From assembly GCF_031458115.1 (NCBI RefSeq), contig NZ_JAVDXV010000004.1:248001-312000 (forward strand): a DNA stretch of 64,000 nt. The letters run 5' to 3'. The DNA is from Pelomonas asaccharophilus_A (lineage in GTDB: Bacteria; Pseudomonadota; Gammaproteobacteria; Burkholderiales; Burkholderiaceae_C). Positions 25,243 through 34,834 of the stretch are shown one piece after another. Within the stretch, counting starts at the first letter, position 1. The number at the start of each line of letters is the position of its first letter. The translations under genes were made by a program, and so were the position numbers. The notes beneath the pieces were generated by a model, which had not been told where the DNA came from, did not search any database, and saw only the letters and a list, made by a program, of their open reading frames with translations.

Positions 25243-25350
25243 CCGCGACGGCCGTCGCGGGGCGGGTGGGTTACAAGTTTCTTTTCCGGGCGTGTCGAAT
25301 TACGGCGCCGGTCTTCGTCATCAGTGCATCACCACCCGAAAGAGCCCCCC

Positions 25351-25722
25351 GTGAAATACCTCGGCCTTGCCTTCTACACCCCCGAGAAGTTCGCCGCGAT
25401 GGCGCCGGACGACGTCCAGAAACTGGTGGGGCAATGCCCGGCCCTGGACGAGAAGATGCGCGCCACCGGCAAGGTGCTGGTGGCCGCGTCGCTGGCCGAC
25501 CTGGACCGCTGGAAGACGCTGCGCCCACGCGGCGGCACCACCTTCATCAGCGACGGGCCCTACACCGAGACCAAGGAGGTCGTCGGTGGCCTGTTCATCA
25601 TCGAAGCGGACAGCGACGAGGAGGCGCAGCGCCTCGCGTCCCTGCACCCCGCCGCCCAGCTGGGCGAGGAAGGCGGATGGGCGGTGCAGCTGATTCCGAT
25701 GGATTTCTACCTGGCGCGCTGA
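25351..25722 (+). CDS. YCII-related domain protein
   Basis: A 123-residue cytoplasmic protein of the YCII/DGPF family. It begins MKYLGLAFYTPEKF when read from the GTG at 25351 and carries the DGPYTETKEVVGGLFIIEADSDEEA motif that defines the DGPF branch. The fold is a ferredoxin-like dimer; genes of this branch often sit beside ECF sigma factors, but here the nearest one is 4 kb away. A GTG nine codons upstream (25324) is an alternative start. Enzymatic activity is not established for the branch. Confidence 0.82.
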   Translation: MKYLGLAFYTPEKFAAMAPDDVQKLVGQCPALDEKMRATGKVLVAASLADLDRWKTLRPRGGTTFISDGPYTETKEVVGGLFIIEADSDEEAQRLASLHPAAQLGEEGGWAVQLIPMDFYLAR

Positions 25723-25851
25723 GCCCGAGCGGGCTGTCCGCCGCATCGCCGGCCCATCCATGGGCCGACGCGCTTCGTCACGTTCCACTCGCGACACGCC
25801 ACTGCCCCTTGCAAACTGCCGGCCGACATTCAGGCTTTGCAAGGAACCTTC

Positions 25852-26370
25852 ATGCGTCCACTCGCTACGCCGCGGCACACCGCAGGCTCGTTCATGCGTC
25901 CACACCAGTGGATGACCGGGGTGCTCATCGCGGCCTTGAGCCTGCCGGGTCTGGCGCAGGACGCCACTCGTTCAGGGCCGCTGCATGACGAACTCGCCCG
26001 CATGGACGCCGCTCTGTTCGAGGCCGCCTTCGTGACCTGTGACGCCGCCCGCTTCAGGGCCATCTTCACCGACGACGCCGAGTTCTATCACGACAAAACC
26101 GGGGCCAGTTTTGGCGAGGCGGTGAAGGTGATGAAGTCCTGCCCGCGCGACAACGGCGTCACGCGCACGCTGGTGCCGGGCAGCCTGGAGGTCTACCCGA
26201 TGCAGGGCTATGGCGCCGTGCAGATCGGCCGACACGTCTTTGCGAAGAAGGGCGAACCTGGCTCAGAGGAGGCGAAGTTCGTGCACCTGTGGAAGCGTGA
26301 GGCCACGGGCTGGCGGCTGGCCCGGGTGTTGAGCTTCGACCACCGCCCGTCAGCGCCCAAGCTGCCGTAG
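25852..26370 (+). CDS. Exported NTF2-like (DUF4440) protein
   Basis: A 172-residue protein with an N-terminal export signal (hydrophobic ending LSLPGLAQD) and an NTF2-like domain: HDELARMDAALFEAAFVTCDAARFRAIFTDDAEFYHDKTG is the DUF4440 opening helix and strand. The pocket may bind a small ligand, but no catalytic residues can be named. AAGGA lies six bases before the ATG at 25852; an in-frame ATG at 25894 repeats the same TTCATGCGTCCAC context, so the first is a local duplication of the second and both could be used. Confidence 0.72.
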   Translation: MRPLATPRHTAGSFMRPHQWMTGVLIAALSLPGLAQDATRSGPLHDELARMDAALFEAAFVTCDAARFRAIFTDDAEFYHDKTGASFGEAVKVMKSCPRDNGVTRTLVPGSLEVYPMQGYGAVQIGRHVFAKKGEPGSEEAKFVHLWKREATGWRLARVLSFDHRPSAPKLP

Positions 26371-26472
26371 AAGATCGGAAGCCACGCCGCAGATCGCAAG
26401 CCAGCCTCCTACAAGCGCGACGGCGCCGCGATTCCAGACTCCGTGCATCGCAACGGAATCGCGCGGTGCCCC

Positions 26473-26856
26473 ATGAAACTCGCCCTGACCCTTCTTGTTG
26501 GCGGTTGGCTGGCAGCGGCCAGTGGCGCGGCCTGCGCGCAGGCCGCCGCGGCGAGCGCACCGGCGACCGCCGCCTCCAAGACCGTTCCGGCCCGCAACCC
26601 GGTGCTGACGGCCGCCGAAAACGCCAAGGAACCCGGCGTGCAGCGCCCGGACGAGCGCGTGATCCCGCAGATCTCGGTGCCGCTCAGGTCCAGGCAAAGC
26701 ACCATCCTTGCCGCAGCCGCCGCCTCCGTGCCAGCCGGCCGGGCGTCGGGCGTCGTCAATGACGCCGCGGCGCGCTGCCTGGCCAGCAGCGGCAGCGAGA
26801 AGGCGGCCTGCGAGCGCGACGCGGCGGCCTCCAGGCCCGCGCAGCCCAAACGCTGA
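26473..26856 (+). CDS. Exported alanine-rich protein, unknown
   Basis: A 127-residue protein with a clear signal peptide (MKLALTLLVGGWLAAASGAACAQA, cleavage after about residue 23). The mature part is rich in Ala, Ser and Arg, with two cysteines near the end (RCLASSGSEKAACERDAAA) that could form a disulfide. No family is recognised. The ATG at 26473 is the natural start because it begins the signal peptide. It converges with the next gene, leaving 5 bp between the stops. Confidence 0.6.
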   Translation: MKLALTLLVGGWLAAASGAACAQAAAASAPATAASKTVPARNPVLTAAENAKEPGVQRPDERVIPQISVPLRSRQSTILAAAAASVPAGRASGVVNDAAARCLASSGSEKAACERDAAASRPAQPKR

Positions 26857-26861
26857 TCGCG

Positions 26862-27173
26862 TCAGCCCCTGAGGTTGCGCAGCCGCAGGCCCACGAACAG
26901 CAGGCCGGCGGCGAAGAGCGCGTAGGTCTCGGGCGTCGTGACCGTAGGCGCGATGACCACGTCCTTCTCAGCGCTCGTCAGCGTCGAGGACCCCGGGGTG
27001 ATATAGCCGGAGCCGGTCCAGGTCGTGACCGGGCTGACGGTCGGCGCGCCCGCGGCGGTCGCCTCCGACACGGTCGAAGCCTCCGGCTTGACCGGCGGCA
27101 CGGCGGCGAATGCAGAGACCGAGCCCACCAGCGCGGCGGCCGCCAATATGAACTTCGAATACTTGGCGCGCAT
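26862..27173 (-). CDS. Small exported protein with variant PEP-CTERM anchor
   Basis: A 103-residue protein with a signal peptide (MRAKYSKFILAAAALVGSVSAFA) and a C-terminal tail TTPETYALFAAGLLFVGLRLRN that has the layout of an exosortase signal: a Pro-Glu motif, a hydrophobic helix and a basic end. The usual PEP is PET here. The ATG at 27173 has AGGAGG upstream, and a hairpin CAAACC-GGTTTG stands just before that site. A second, standard PEP-CTERM protein lies at 51099, which supports exosortase processing in this organism. Confidence 0.65.
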   Translation of the reverse strand: MRAKYSKFILAAAALVGSVSAFAAVPPVKPEASTVSEATAAGAPTVSPVTTWTGSGYITPGSSTLTSAEKDVVIAPTVTTPETYALFAAGLLFVGLRLRNLRG

Positions 27174-27395
27174 GGGTTCCCTCCTCAAACCTTCATTGGT
27201 TTGTGCGCTGCAACAAGCTGTTTCCGTGCCAACTTCGTCACACTCCCCCGCGAGCAGGTGCTATCTCGGGCCGAGACGGGGATTGACGCGACTCACCTCA
27301 CGTTGCTGCCACGCACCGCGCAGTTCTGCGCCGGCGCATTCCGCCCCGGGCTGGGGCTGCCAGAGCCGGGGATGGTGCAGTTAGGCGGGCGCATG

Positions 27396-27423
27396 AAAAA
27401 GGCCCGCGGCATTGCCGCGGGCC
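27396..27423 (-). terminator. Rho-independent terminator of ssb
   Basis: On the minus strand GGCCCGCGGCAATGCCGCGGGCC folds into a 10-bp stem with a short loop and is followed by five Ts. It stands 28 bp after the ssb stop codon. Confidence 0.85.
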
Positions 27424-27451
27424 TGATGTCGTCCGTCTGGATCGGGTGGCG

Positions 27452-28018
27452 TCAGAACGGGATGTCGTCGTCCATGTCGTCGAAGCCGGTCGACGCCTTG
27501 GGCGCCGGGGCGGGCGCACGCGGGGCCGGGGGGCGGGTCGCGGCCGGGCGCGCCGCCGGGCGGCCACCGCCGCCGAAGTCGTCGCCGCCACCGTCGCCAC
27601 CGCGGCTGTAGCCGCCGCCACCACCGCCGCCAGCGCCACGGCTGTAGCCGCCACCGCCGCCTTCGTCGCCGCCGCCCATGCCTTCACGGCCGCCCAGCAG
27701 CTGCATTTCCTGGGCAATGATCTCGGTGGTGTAGGTGTCGCGGCCTTCCTTGTCCTGCCATTTGCGGGTCTTCAGGCGGCCCTCAACGTACAGGGGGCGG
27801 CCCTTGCGGACGTATTCGCCGACGATCTCGGCCAGGCGGTCGTTGAAGACGACACGGTGCCATTCGGTCTCTTCCTGGCGCTCGCCGGTCTCGCGGTTCT
27901 TCCAGTTGCGGGTGGTGGCCAGGCTCAGCGTGACCCAGGCGCCGCCGCTGGGGTTGTAGCGGACCTCGGGGTCTTTGCCGACGTTGCCGATGATGATGAC
28001 TTTGTTGACGCTGGCCAT
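27452..28018 (-). CDS. ssb: Single-stranded DNA-binding protein
   Basis: A 188-residue SSB. Residues 1-110 are the OB fold (MASVNKVIIIGNVGKDPEVRY, and WHRVVFNDRLAEIVGEYVRKGRPLYVEG), followed by a glycine-rich linker with repeated GGGGYSRG units and a Pro/Ala stretch, and the conserved acidic tip DDDIPF that recruits repair and replication partners. The length is normal for betaproteobacteria. It is transcribed alone and ends at a strong terminator. No LexA-type box is visible upstream. Confidence 0.96.
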   Translation of the reverse strand: MASVNKVIIIGNVGKDPEVRYNPSGGAWVTLSLATTRNWKNRETGERQEETEWHRVVFNDRLAEIVGEYVRKGRPLYVEGRLKTRKWQDKEGRDTYTTEIIAQEMQLLGGREGMGGGDEGGGGGYSRGAGGGGGGGYSRGGDGGGDDFGGGGRPAARPAATRPPAPRAPAPAPKASTGFDDMDDDIPF

Positions 28019-28169
28019 GACGCTCGCCTGAAATTCGATGGGGAAGGGGGCGAATTATGCCGGCGGGCCCCGCCAGGGCCCGTCAGCAACACCCCGGAGA
28101 CCGCATCCCGCACCCCGGGGCCCGCACTTCGTCTCCCCGCCGGCCGGCCCGGCACCCGCCCTCCCTAAG

Positions 28170-29267
28170 ATGAAAGCCATGACCACGCTCGCCCCCAGCT
28201 CCAACCGACGCCTCTGGCTGGCCTACGCCGGCGGCTGCGCGCTGGCCTGGTGCCTGTATGTGCTGGCCGGCAGCGAGTTCGACCGCGGGCTGGACCCGTT
28301 CTGGCTGGCCGTCTACCAGGCCACGACGATGCTGTGGGCCCCCATGCTGCTGGGCATCGCCGTCTGGCCGGTCGTGCGGCGGCTGCAGGGCAGCGACGCC
28401 GGCTCGGCCGCCACGGCCATGGCCCACATCCTGGCGGCGGTGACGTTCTCGGCGCTGTGGCAGGCCGGCGAGTTCGGCGTCAACGCGGCGCTGTTCGGCA
28501 GCGACCACGCCGGCGCCGTGCTGGTGGCCGGGCTGCTGTGGCGCTCGGTCTGGGGCCTGGTGGTCTACGCCACCATCGCCACCGCCTTCACGGCCGTGCT
28601 GCAGGCGCGCTCGGCGCGCTCGGCGGCCGTGGCCGCGGCCCAGGCCGAGAGCGCGCTGGCCAAGGCCGAGCTGTCGGCCATCAGCGGCAAGCTGAACCCG
28701 CATTTCCTGTTCAACACGCTGAACTCGCTGATCGCGCTGACCCGAAAGGACCCGGCCGGTGCCGAGGCCGCGCTGCTGAAGTTCGCGTCCATGCTGCGCT
28801 ATGTGCTGGACACCAAGCGCGGCGCCGACGACCGCGTGATGCTGTCCGACGAGATCGACTTCCTGCGCGACTACCTGGCGCTGGAGGCGCTGCGCCTGGG
28901 CACCCGGCTGCGCGTGGACTGGCAGCTGGAGGAGCGCGTGATGGCCGACGAGCTGCCGCCGCTGACGCTGCAGCCGCTGGTCGAGAACTCCATCCTGCAT
29001 GCCGTGGCGCCGCGCAAGGCCGGCGGCTGCGTGACGATCACCGCGCGGCGCAATGCGCTGAACCACGGCCTGGACCTGGCCGTGGCCGACGACGGCCCCG
29101 GCTGCGAGCCCGAGGCGCTGGAGCCCAAGCCGGGCCAGCGCCGCGGCGTGGGCCTGGCGGCGCTGCGCAAGCGTTTCGCGCTGGACTACGAGGGCCAGGC
29201 CCGCCTGCGCATCCACACCGCCCCCGGCGCCGGCTTCCGCGTCGACCTCTTCATCCCCCAGACATGA
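28170..29267 (+). CDS. LytS/YehU-type sensor histidine kinase
   Basis: A 365-residue kinase. Four hydrophobic segments fill residues 12-145, then a short alanine-rich coiled stretch and the His_kinase domain with KLNPHFLFNTLNSLIALT, the ATP-binding N box LVENSILHAV, and GVGLAALRKRF. It resembles the kinase at 6209-7255 in layout but not closely in the membrane part. The LytTR regulator gene begins 107 bp downstream, so they form a pair. An ATG at 28179 is an alternative start. Confidence 0.9.
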   Translation: MKAMTTLAPSSNRRLWLAYAGGCALAWCLYVLAGSEFDRGLDPFWLAVYQATTMLWAPMLLGIAVWPVVRRLQGSDAGSAATAMAHILAAVTFSALWQAGEFGVNAALFGSDHAGAVLVAGLLWRSVWGLVVYATIATAFTAVLQARSARSAAVAAAQAESALAKAELSAISGKLNPHFLFNTLNSLIALTRKDPAGAEAALLKFASMLRYVLDTKRGADDRVMLSDEIDFLRDYLALEALRLGTRLRVDWQLEERVMADELPPLTLQPLVENSILHAVAPRKAGGCVTITARRNALNHGLDLAVADDGPGCEPEALEPKPGQRRGVGLAALRKRFALDYEGQARLRIHTAPGAGFRVDLFIPQT

Positions 29268-29373
29268 ACCGATCTTCAACAACGTGGCGGCGGGCCGAGC
29301 GCCGGGCCGCCCCAAGCCGTACCGCCATCCCCTCGGGGGATCGGGCGGTGTATTCACCGACCGAGGGGCAGAC

Positions 29374-30123
29374 ATGACGACCGTCCTGATCGCCGAAGAC
29401 GAACCCCTGGCCGCCGATGCGCTGGCCGACTGGGTGAAGGCCACGCCGGGCCTGCAGCTGGTGGCCGTCTGCGAGGACGGCGAGGACGCGCTGCACAAGA
29501 TCCGCGCGCTGAAGCCCGCGCTGGTGCTGACCGACATCCAGATGCCGGGCCTGACCGGTCTGCAGGTGGTGCAGGCACTGCAGGGCGACGAGTACCAGCC
29601 GCGCATCATCTTCACGACGGCCTACGACCAGCACGCGCTGACCGCCTTCGAGCTGCACGCGGTGGACTACCTGCTCAAGCCCTTTTCGCGCGAGCGCTTT
29701 GACGAGGCCGTGGCCCATGCGCTGCGCGACGCCGCGCCCCTGGCCGTCAATCCGGCGGCCGAGATGGTGCAGGCGCTGGGAGCGCCGCACGACGCGCCGC
29801 TGACGCGCCTCTTGGTGCGCGACCAGGGCAAGATCTTCCCGCTGCAGGTGGACGCCATCGAGTGCCTGCGCTCGGACAACAAGTACACCGCCATCACCAG
29901 CAAGGGCCGCAGCTTCCTGGTGCGCCTGCCCATCGCCGAATTCGAGACCAAGCTGGACCCGGCCAGGTTCCTGCGCGTGCAGCGCGGCTGCATCGTCAAC
30001 CTGGACTTCGTCGACAGCCTGACGCCGGACGAGAACTCGCAGCTGGTCGTGCAGCTGCGCGACGGCACGCGCATCACGGCCAACCGCGAGGTGTCCAAGA
30101 TGCTGAGGGAGCAATCGTTGTGA
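29374..30123 (+). CDS. LytTR-type DNA-binding response regulator
   Basis: A 249-residue regulator with a receiver (Asp54 in LVLTDIQMPG, AEDEP acidic pocket, LLKPF lysine) and a LytTR DNA-binding domain (AIECLRSDNKYTAITSKGRSFLVRLPIAEFE and FLRVQRGCIVNL). GAGGGG lies about six bases before the ATG. Its stop overlaps the GTG start of the GIN-domain gene, so the regulator and that envelope protein are translated together. It should be phosphorylated by the kinase encoded just upstream. Confidence 0.92.
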   Translation: MTTVLIAEDEPLAADALADWVKATPGLQLVAVCEDGEDALHKIRALKPALVLTDIQMPGLTGLQVVQALQGDEYQPRIIFTTAYDQHALTAFELHAVDYLLKPFSRERFDEAVAHALRDAAPLAVNPAAEMVQALGAPHDAPLTRLLVRDQGKIFPLQVDAIECLRSDNKYTAITSKGRSFLVRLPIAEFETKLDPARFLRVQRGCIVNLDFVDSLTPDENSQLVVQLRDGTRITANREVSKMLREQSL

Positions 30124-30959
30124 AAACGTCCGCGCTGATGCTGCTGTTGTTCGCCGCGGGGCTGGTCCAGGCCCAGACGCCGCCCCCGGCGCCTGCACCG
30201 CATCCCACCCCCGCACCCCACGTGGCGCCCCACGCGGTGCCGGCGCTGCCCGCGCAGCCGGCCCAACCCGCGTTGCCGCCGCTGCCGGCCGCCCCCGCGC
30301 TGCCGGCCGGGCCGGGCAAGGTCTACATGCCCGGCGCCTTCGACCGGGTGGAACTGGGCGGTGCGGCGCGCGTCGTCATCGTGCAGGGCGAGCGCGACCA
30401 GGCCTTCATCGCCGGCGACGCCGACGTGCAGAAGGGCGTCGCGGTTGAGCTGCACGGCCGCCAGCTGGTCATCCGCCCAGCAGGCGGCTGGAAGTTCTGG
30501 CACACCGACAAGCTCTTCGTGCAGGTCGAGATGCGCCAGCTGCGCCAGCTGTCGGTGTCCGGTGCCAGCGACGTGCATGCGCCCGGCCCGCTGCGCACGG
30601 ACCAGCTGCGGCTGACGATCAGCGGCGCCGCCAACGTGCGGCTGGACCAGCTGGACGCGCGCCAGCTCACCTTCGGCATCAGCGGCGCCGGCGACGGCCA
30701 GCTGGGCGGCCGCGTCGACGACCTGGCGCTGCAGATCTCCGGCAAGGGCAAGGTCATCGCCGACCGGCTGCAGGCGCAGAAGGCGCGCGTCAATGTCAGC
30801 GGCCTGGGCAACGTGCTGCTGTGGGTGACCGACGATCTGGCCGCCCACATCTCCGGCGTCGGCTCGGTGGACTACTACGGCCAGCCCTCGGTGCAACGCT
30901 CCGTGTCGGGCATGGGTTCGATCTCGGCCAAGGGCGAAAAGCCGGGCGACAAGCGCTGA
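30120..30959 (+). CDS. Exported GIN-domain (DUF2807) protein
   Basis: A 279-residue envelope protein. It has a signal peptide (ending LVQAQ), a proline/alanine-rich spacer at residues 20-65, and a GIN domain of stacked short beta units from about 70 onward (VSGASDVHAPG, ISGAANVRLDQL, ISGAGDGQLGG, VSGLGNVLLWV, ISGVGSVDYYG). The repeated '(V/I)SG.G.v' steps suggest a right-handed beta helix, as in the head domain once called auto-transporter adhesin. The GTG start overlaps the regulator stop. GIN proteins have no proven enzymatic role; regulation by the adjacent two-component pair seems likely. Confidence 0.82.
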   Translation: MKTSALMLLLFAAGLVQAQTPPPAPAPHPTPAPHVAPHAVPALPAQPAQPALPPLPAAPALPAGPGKVYMPGAFDRVELGGAARVVIVQGERDQAFIAGDADVQKGVAVELHGRQLVIRPAGGWKFWHTDKLFVQVEMRQLRQLSVSGASDVHAPGPLRTDQLRLTISGAANVRLDQLDARQLTFGISGAGDGQLGGRVDDLALQISGKGKVIADRLQAQKARVNVSGLGNVLLWVTDDLAAHISGVGSVDYYGQPSVQRSVSGMGSISAKGEKPGDKR

Positions 30960-30976
30960 TCTGGCCCAATACGGGC

Positions 30977-31195
30977 ATGGACACCACCCTGCAGACGCTG
31001 GAGCAGCGCATCACCGAGCTGGAGATCAAGGCCAGCTTCGCCGACGACACCATCGAGCAGTTGAACCAGGTCGTCGTGCGCCAGCAGGACCAGATCGACC
31101 GGCTGGTGCGCGAGCTGGTGGAACTGCGCGACCGCGCTTCCGCAGAGCCCGGTGCGCCGCGCACGCTGCGCGACGAGCTGCCACCGCACTACTGA
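30977..31195 (+). CDS. slyX: SlyX family protein
   Basis: A 72-residue coiled-coil protein matching SlyX: LEQRITELEIKASFADDTIEQLNQVV is the conserved core, and the protein ends RDELPPHY, where 'PPHY' is the family's closing motif. It is 17 bp after the GIN-domain gene and could share its transcript. The cellular role of SlyX is not known. Confidence 0.9.
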   Translation: MDTTLQTLEQRITELEIKASFADDTIEQLNQVVVRQQDQIDRLVRELVELRDRASAEPGAPRTLRDELPPHY

Positions 31196-31207
31196 GGATG
31201 CGCCGAA

Positions 31208-31224
31208 CGGCGCGCCGTCCTACA
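31208..31224. repeat. REP-like CGGCGCGCCGTCCTACA motif, second copy
   Basis: An exact repeat of the 17 bases at 9052-9068, again between genes. It lies just after slyX. Confidence 0.4.
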
Positions 31225-31306
31225 ACTGCGACGGTGTCCGGTCCTAGGCGGCGGCACAGCGGTGCGCGGCAGACTGCCAGCACCCGCCTCCACAGCCGCG
31301 CACCCG

Positions 31307-31723
31307 ATGATCGTCCTGCCGCTCGAAGCCGAAAGCACGGCCAGGCTCGTCCTGGTGCGGTGGCGCGCGTGGGAGGTCCAGGTGCCGAACTACGACGCAC
31401 CGTCCTGGCACCTCGTGGGTTTCCTGAGCGCGGACAACTGCGCCAAGGTGTCGTCGGCGCTCGCGCAGGTCAGCCCCGGAGGCGATGAAGCCCGGTCCAA
31501 GACCGGCAGCGTCTACGCCCTGTCGGGCCCGCCGGGCGTCGACGAGCACGCCGCGCGCCTGTGGGCGGCGTGGCAGCGGCAGCACCGCGTGATGGTGCTG
31601 CGCGACGTCACGACGGAAGTGCTGGCGGGCCGCCAGCCCCGCACGCTGCGGTTGATCGACAAGACGGCCGCCGGCAGCGCCGGTGATCCCGCCGGGTCGC
31701 TGCGGGGGCAGCGCAAGTGGTGA
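31307..31723 (+). CDS. Hypothetical protein
   Basis: A 138-residue soluble protein beginning MIVLPLEAESTARLVLVRWR. It has no signal peptide or membrane helix and shows mixed alpha/beta character. I do not recognise a family. A GTG at 31262 would add 15 residues, but the ATG at 31307 starts directly at the first strand. Codon use fits its neighbours, so I regard it as a real gene with moderate certainty. It converges on the cupin gene. Confidence 0.5.
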   Translation: MIVLPLEAESTARLVLVRWRAWEVQVPNYDAPSWHLVGFLSADNCAKVSSALAQVSPGGDEARSKTGSVYALSGPPGVDEHAARLWAAWQRQHRVMVLRDVTTEVLAGRQPRTLRLIDKTAAGSAGDPAGSLRGQRKW

Positions 31724-31730
31724 GGCGCCT

Positions 31731-32216
31731 TCAGGCCTCGCCGTCCCAATAGTCCAGCCCCGCATCGCGCTTTTGCACCAAGCGCAGCCCCGGCGTAAAG
31801 ATGCCCACGTTGCCTGAGTCCGGGTACTCGCAGACCTCGGGCCTCTCCTGGGTGCTGATGCTGAGGTAGTGCAGCGGCGCGTCGGACGTGTTGATGATGT
31901 GGTGGGCGTACGCCGGCCCCGGCGGGATGAAGATGGTGTCGCCCGCGCGGATGGGCACCCGCTCGCCCGCCACGCGCAGCGTGCCCTCGCCCTGCAGGAT
32001 GACGAACATCTCCTCCTGCGCATGGTGGAAGTGGTAGGGGCAGCCGATCTGGCCGGGCGCCAGGATGTCGAATCCGGCGCCAAGCTTCCTGGCGGCAGTG
32101 CCGTTGGACAGCGGGGCGCTTTCGGTGTCGTACAGCGGTGGGCGCACGAAACGCTCGCGAGGGGCGTCGTGGAAATTGCGGATCAGTTGGTCGCGCAATT
32201 CGGCGGGTGTGGGCAT
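31731..32216 (-). CDS. Cupin-domain protein
   Basis: A 161-residue single-cupin protein. Motif 1 is CPYHFHHAQEEMFVILQGEGTLRVAGE, with metal-type His and Glu residues, and motif 2 is GPAYAHHIINTSDAPLHYLSIS. The C-terminus holds KRDAGLDYWDGE, common in cupins of the sugar or sulfur metabolism type. A CGGAGA ribosome site precedes the ATG at 32216. It could be a small dioxygenase or isomerase, but the substrate is not inferable. It is divergent from recQ with a 29-bp gap. Confidence 0.82.
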   Translation of the reverse strand: MPTPAELRDQLIRNFHDAPRERFVRPPLYDTESAPLSNGTAARKLGAGFDILAPGQIGCPYHFHHAQEEMFVILQGEGTLRVAGERVPIRAGDTIFIPPGPAYAHHIINTSDAPLHYLSISTQERPEVCEYPDSGNVGIFTPGLRLVQKRDAGLDYWDGEA

Positions 32217-32245
32217 GGAAGGTCTCCGGGGACAATGGCGGCTGA

Positions 32246-34134
<1,889 letters not shown>

Positions 34135-34135
<1 letters not shown>

Positions 34136-34341
34136 TGGAACAGCCGATCACCGGCTTCCATCTGGATGACGAGGGCCATTGGGTCGCGGAGCTGGCCTGT
34201 GGCCACAACCAGCACACGCGCCACGATCCGCCCTTGCAGAACCGGCCGTGGACGCAGACCGCCGAGGGGCGGGCCGGCGTCCTGGGCCAGCGGCTCGCCT
34301 GTCGCAAGTGCGATCAGGGCGCGCCGCCAGACAGGGTTTAG
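34135..34341 (+). CDS. DUF3565 protein
   Basis: A 68-residue protein matching DUF3565: ITGFHLDDEGHWVAELACGHNQHTRHDPP with a CxxC-like pair spread as ELACGH and LACRKCD, probably binding a metal. It begins on the last base of recQ (TGATG) and so is co-translated. The function is unknown. The C-terminus (GAPPDRV) runs into the half copy of the palindromic repeat, and its TAG stop at 34339-34341 lies at the edge of that copy. Confidence 0.82.
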
Positions 34342-34382
34342 GACCTCAACGCGACCCACTGCCGTAGTGTTAACAGGCCCTA
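34338..34382. repeat. Palindromic repeat element, half copy
   Basis: One arm of the element seen in full at 8515-8687. GACCTCAACGCGACCC followed by ACTGCCGTAGTGTTAACAGG closely matches one arm of that copy. It ends with the same TAG (complement strand) that serves as the stop codon of the minus-strand gene at 34380. The other arm is missing. Confidence 0.75.
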
Positions 34383-34640
34383 GTTGGCGCTGGCGACCCG
34401 CACAGCGTCGGCGGCCGGGTCGCGGCGGCCGGTGACCACCACGCGCGGCAGTTGCTGCACCTCGGCCGTGCGCGTGCCTTCGATGACGACGCGCTCCAGC
34501 TTCACCACGGTGGGGCCTTGCTCCGGCGCCGCGATGCTCATCCACGCCGCGCCGGTCAGCGCGGTCATCGCGACGAGGACGAAGGCGCTGGCGGCCTGAA
34601 GGCGGGCCATGCGGTGGGTGGTGGTGCTGATGCGGTTCAT
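34380..34640 (-). CDS. Small exported protein with LPRVVVTG motif
   Basis: An 86-residue protein with an N-terminal membrane or signal helix (QAASAFVLVAMTALTGAAWM) and a mature part containing KLERVVIEGTRT and QLPRVVVTGRRDP, two copies of a 'RVV.(E/T)G' unit. A paralog at 45729-45962 has the same unit twice. CGGGAGA precedes the ATG at 34640. I do not know this family. Its stop codon is contributed by the palindromic repeat. It is divergent from the large DyP-P450 gene. Confidence 0.65.
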   Translation of the reverse strand: MNRISTTTHRMARLQAASAFVLVAMTALTGAAWMSIAAPEQGPTVVKLERVVIEGTRTAEVQQLPRVVVTGRRDPAADAVRVASAN

Positions 34641-34834
34641 GTGGCTCTCCCGGTTTGGTGAGCGTGAATGTGCCCGCCAAGGGTTTGCCCGTCCTGGGGT
34701 TTGCGATAGGTTGCCGGTTTCCGCCGACGAGCTGCGGCTGGCGCGGATGAACGCCGTGGTCAATCTTGCCGATTGCGTGCACGCCACGGCCCGCCGAGCG
34801 CGCTCATACTCGGCGCCCTCAAAGGGAGAACAAC

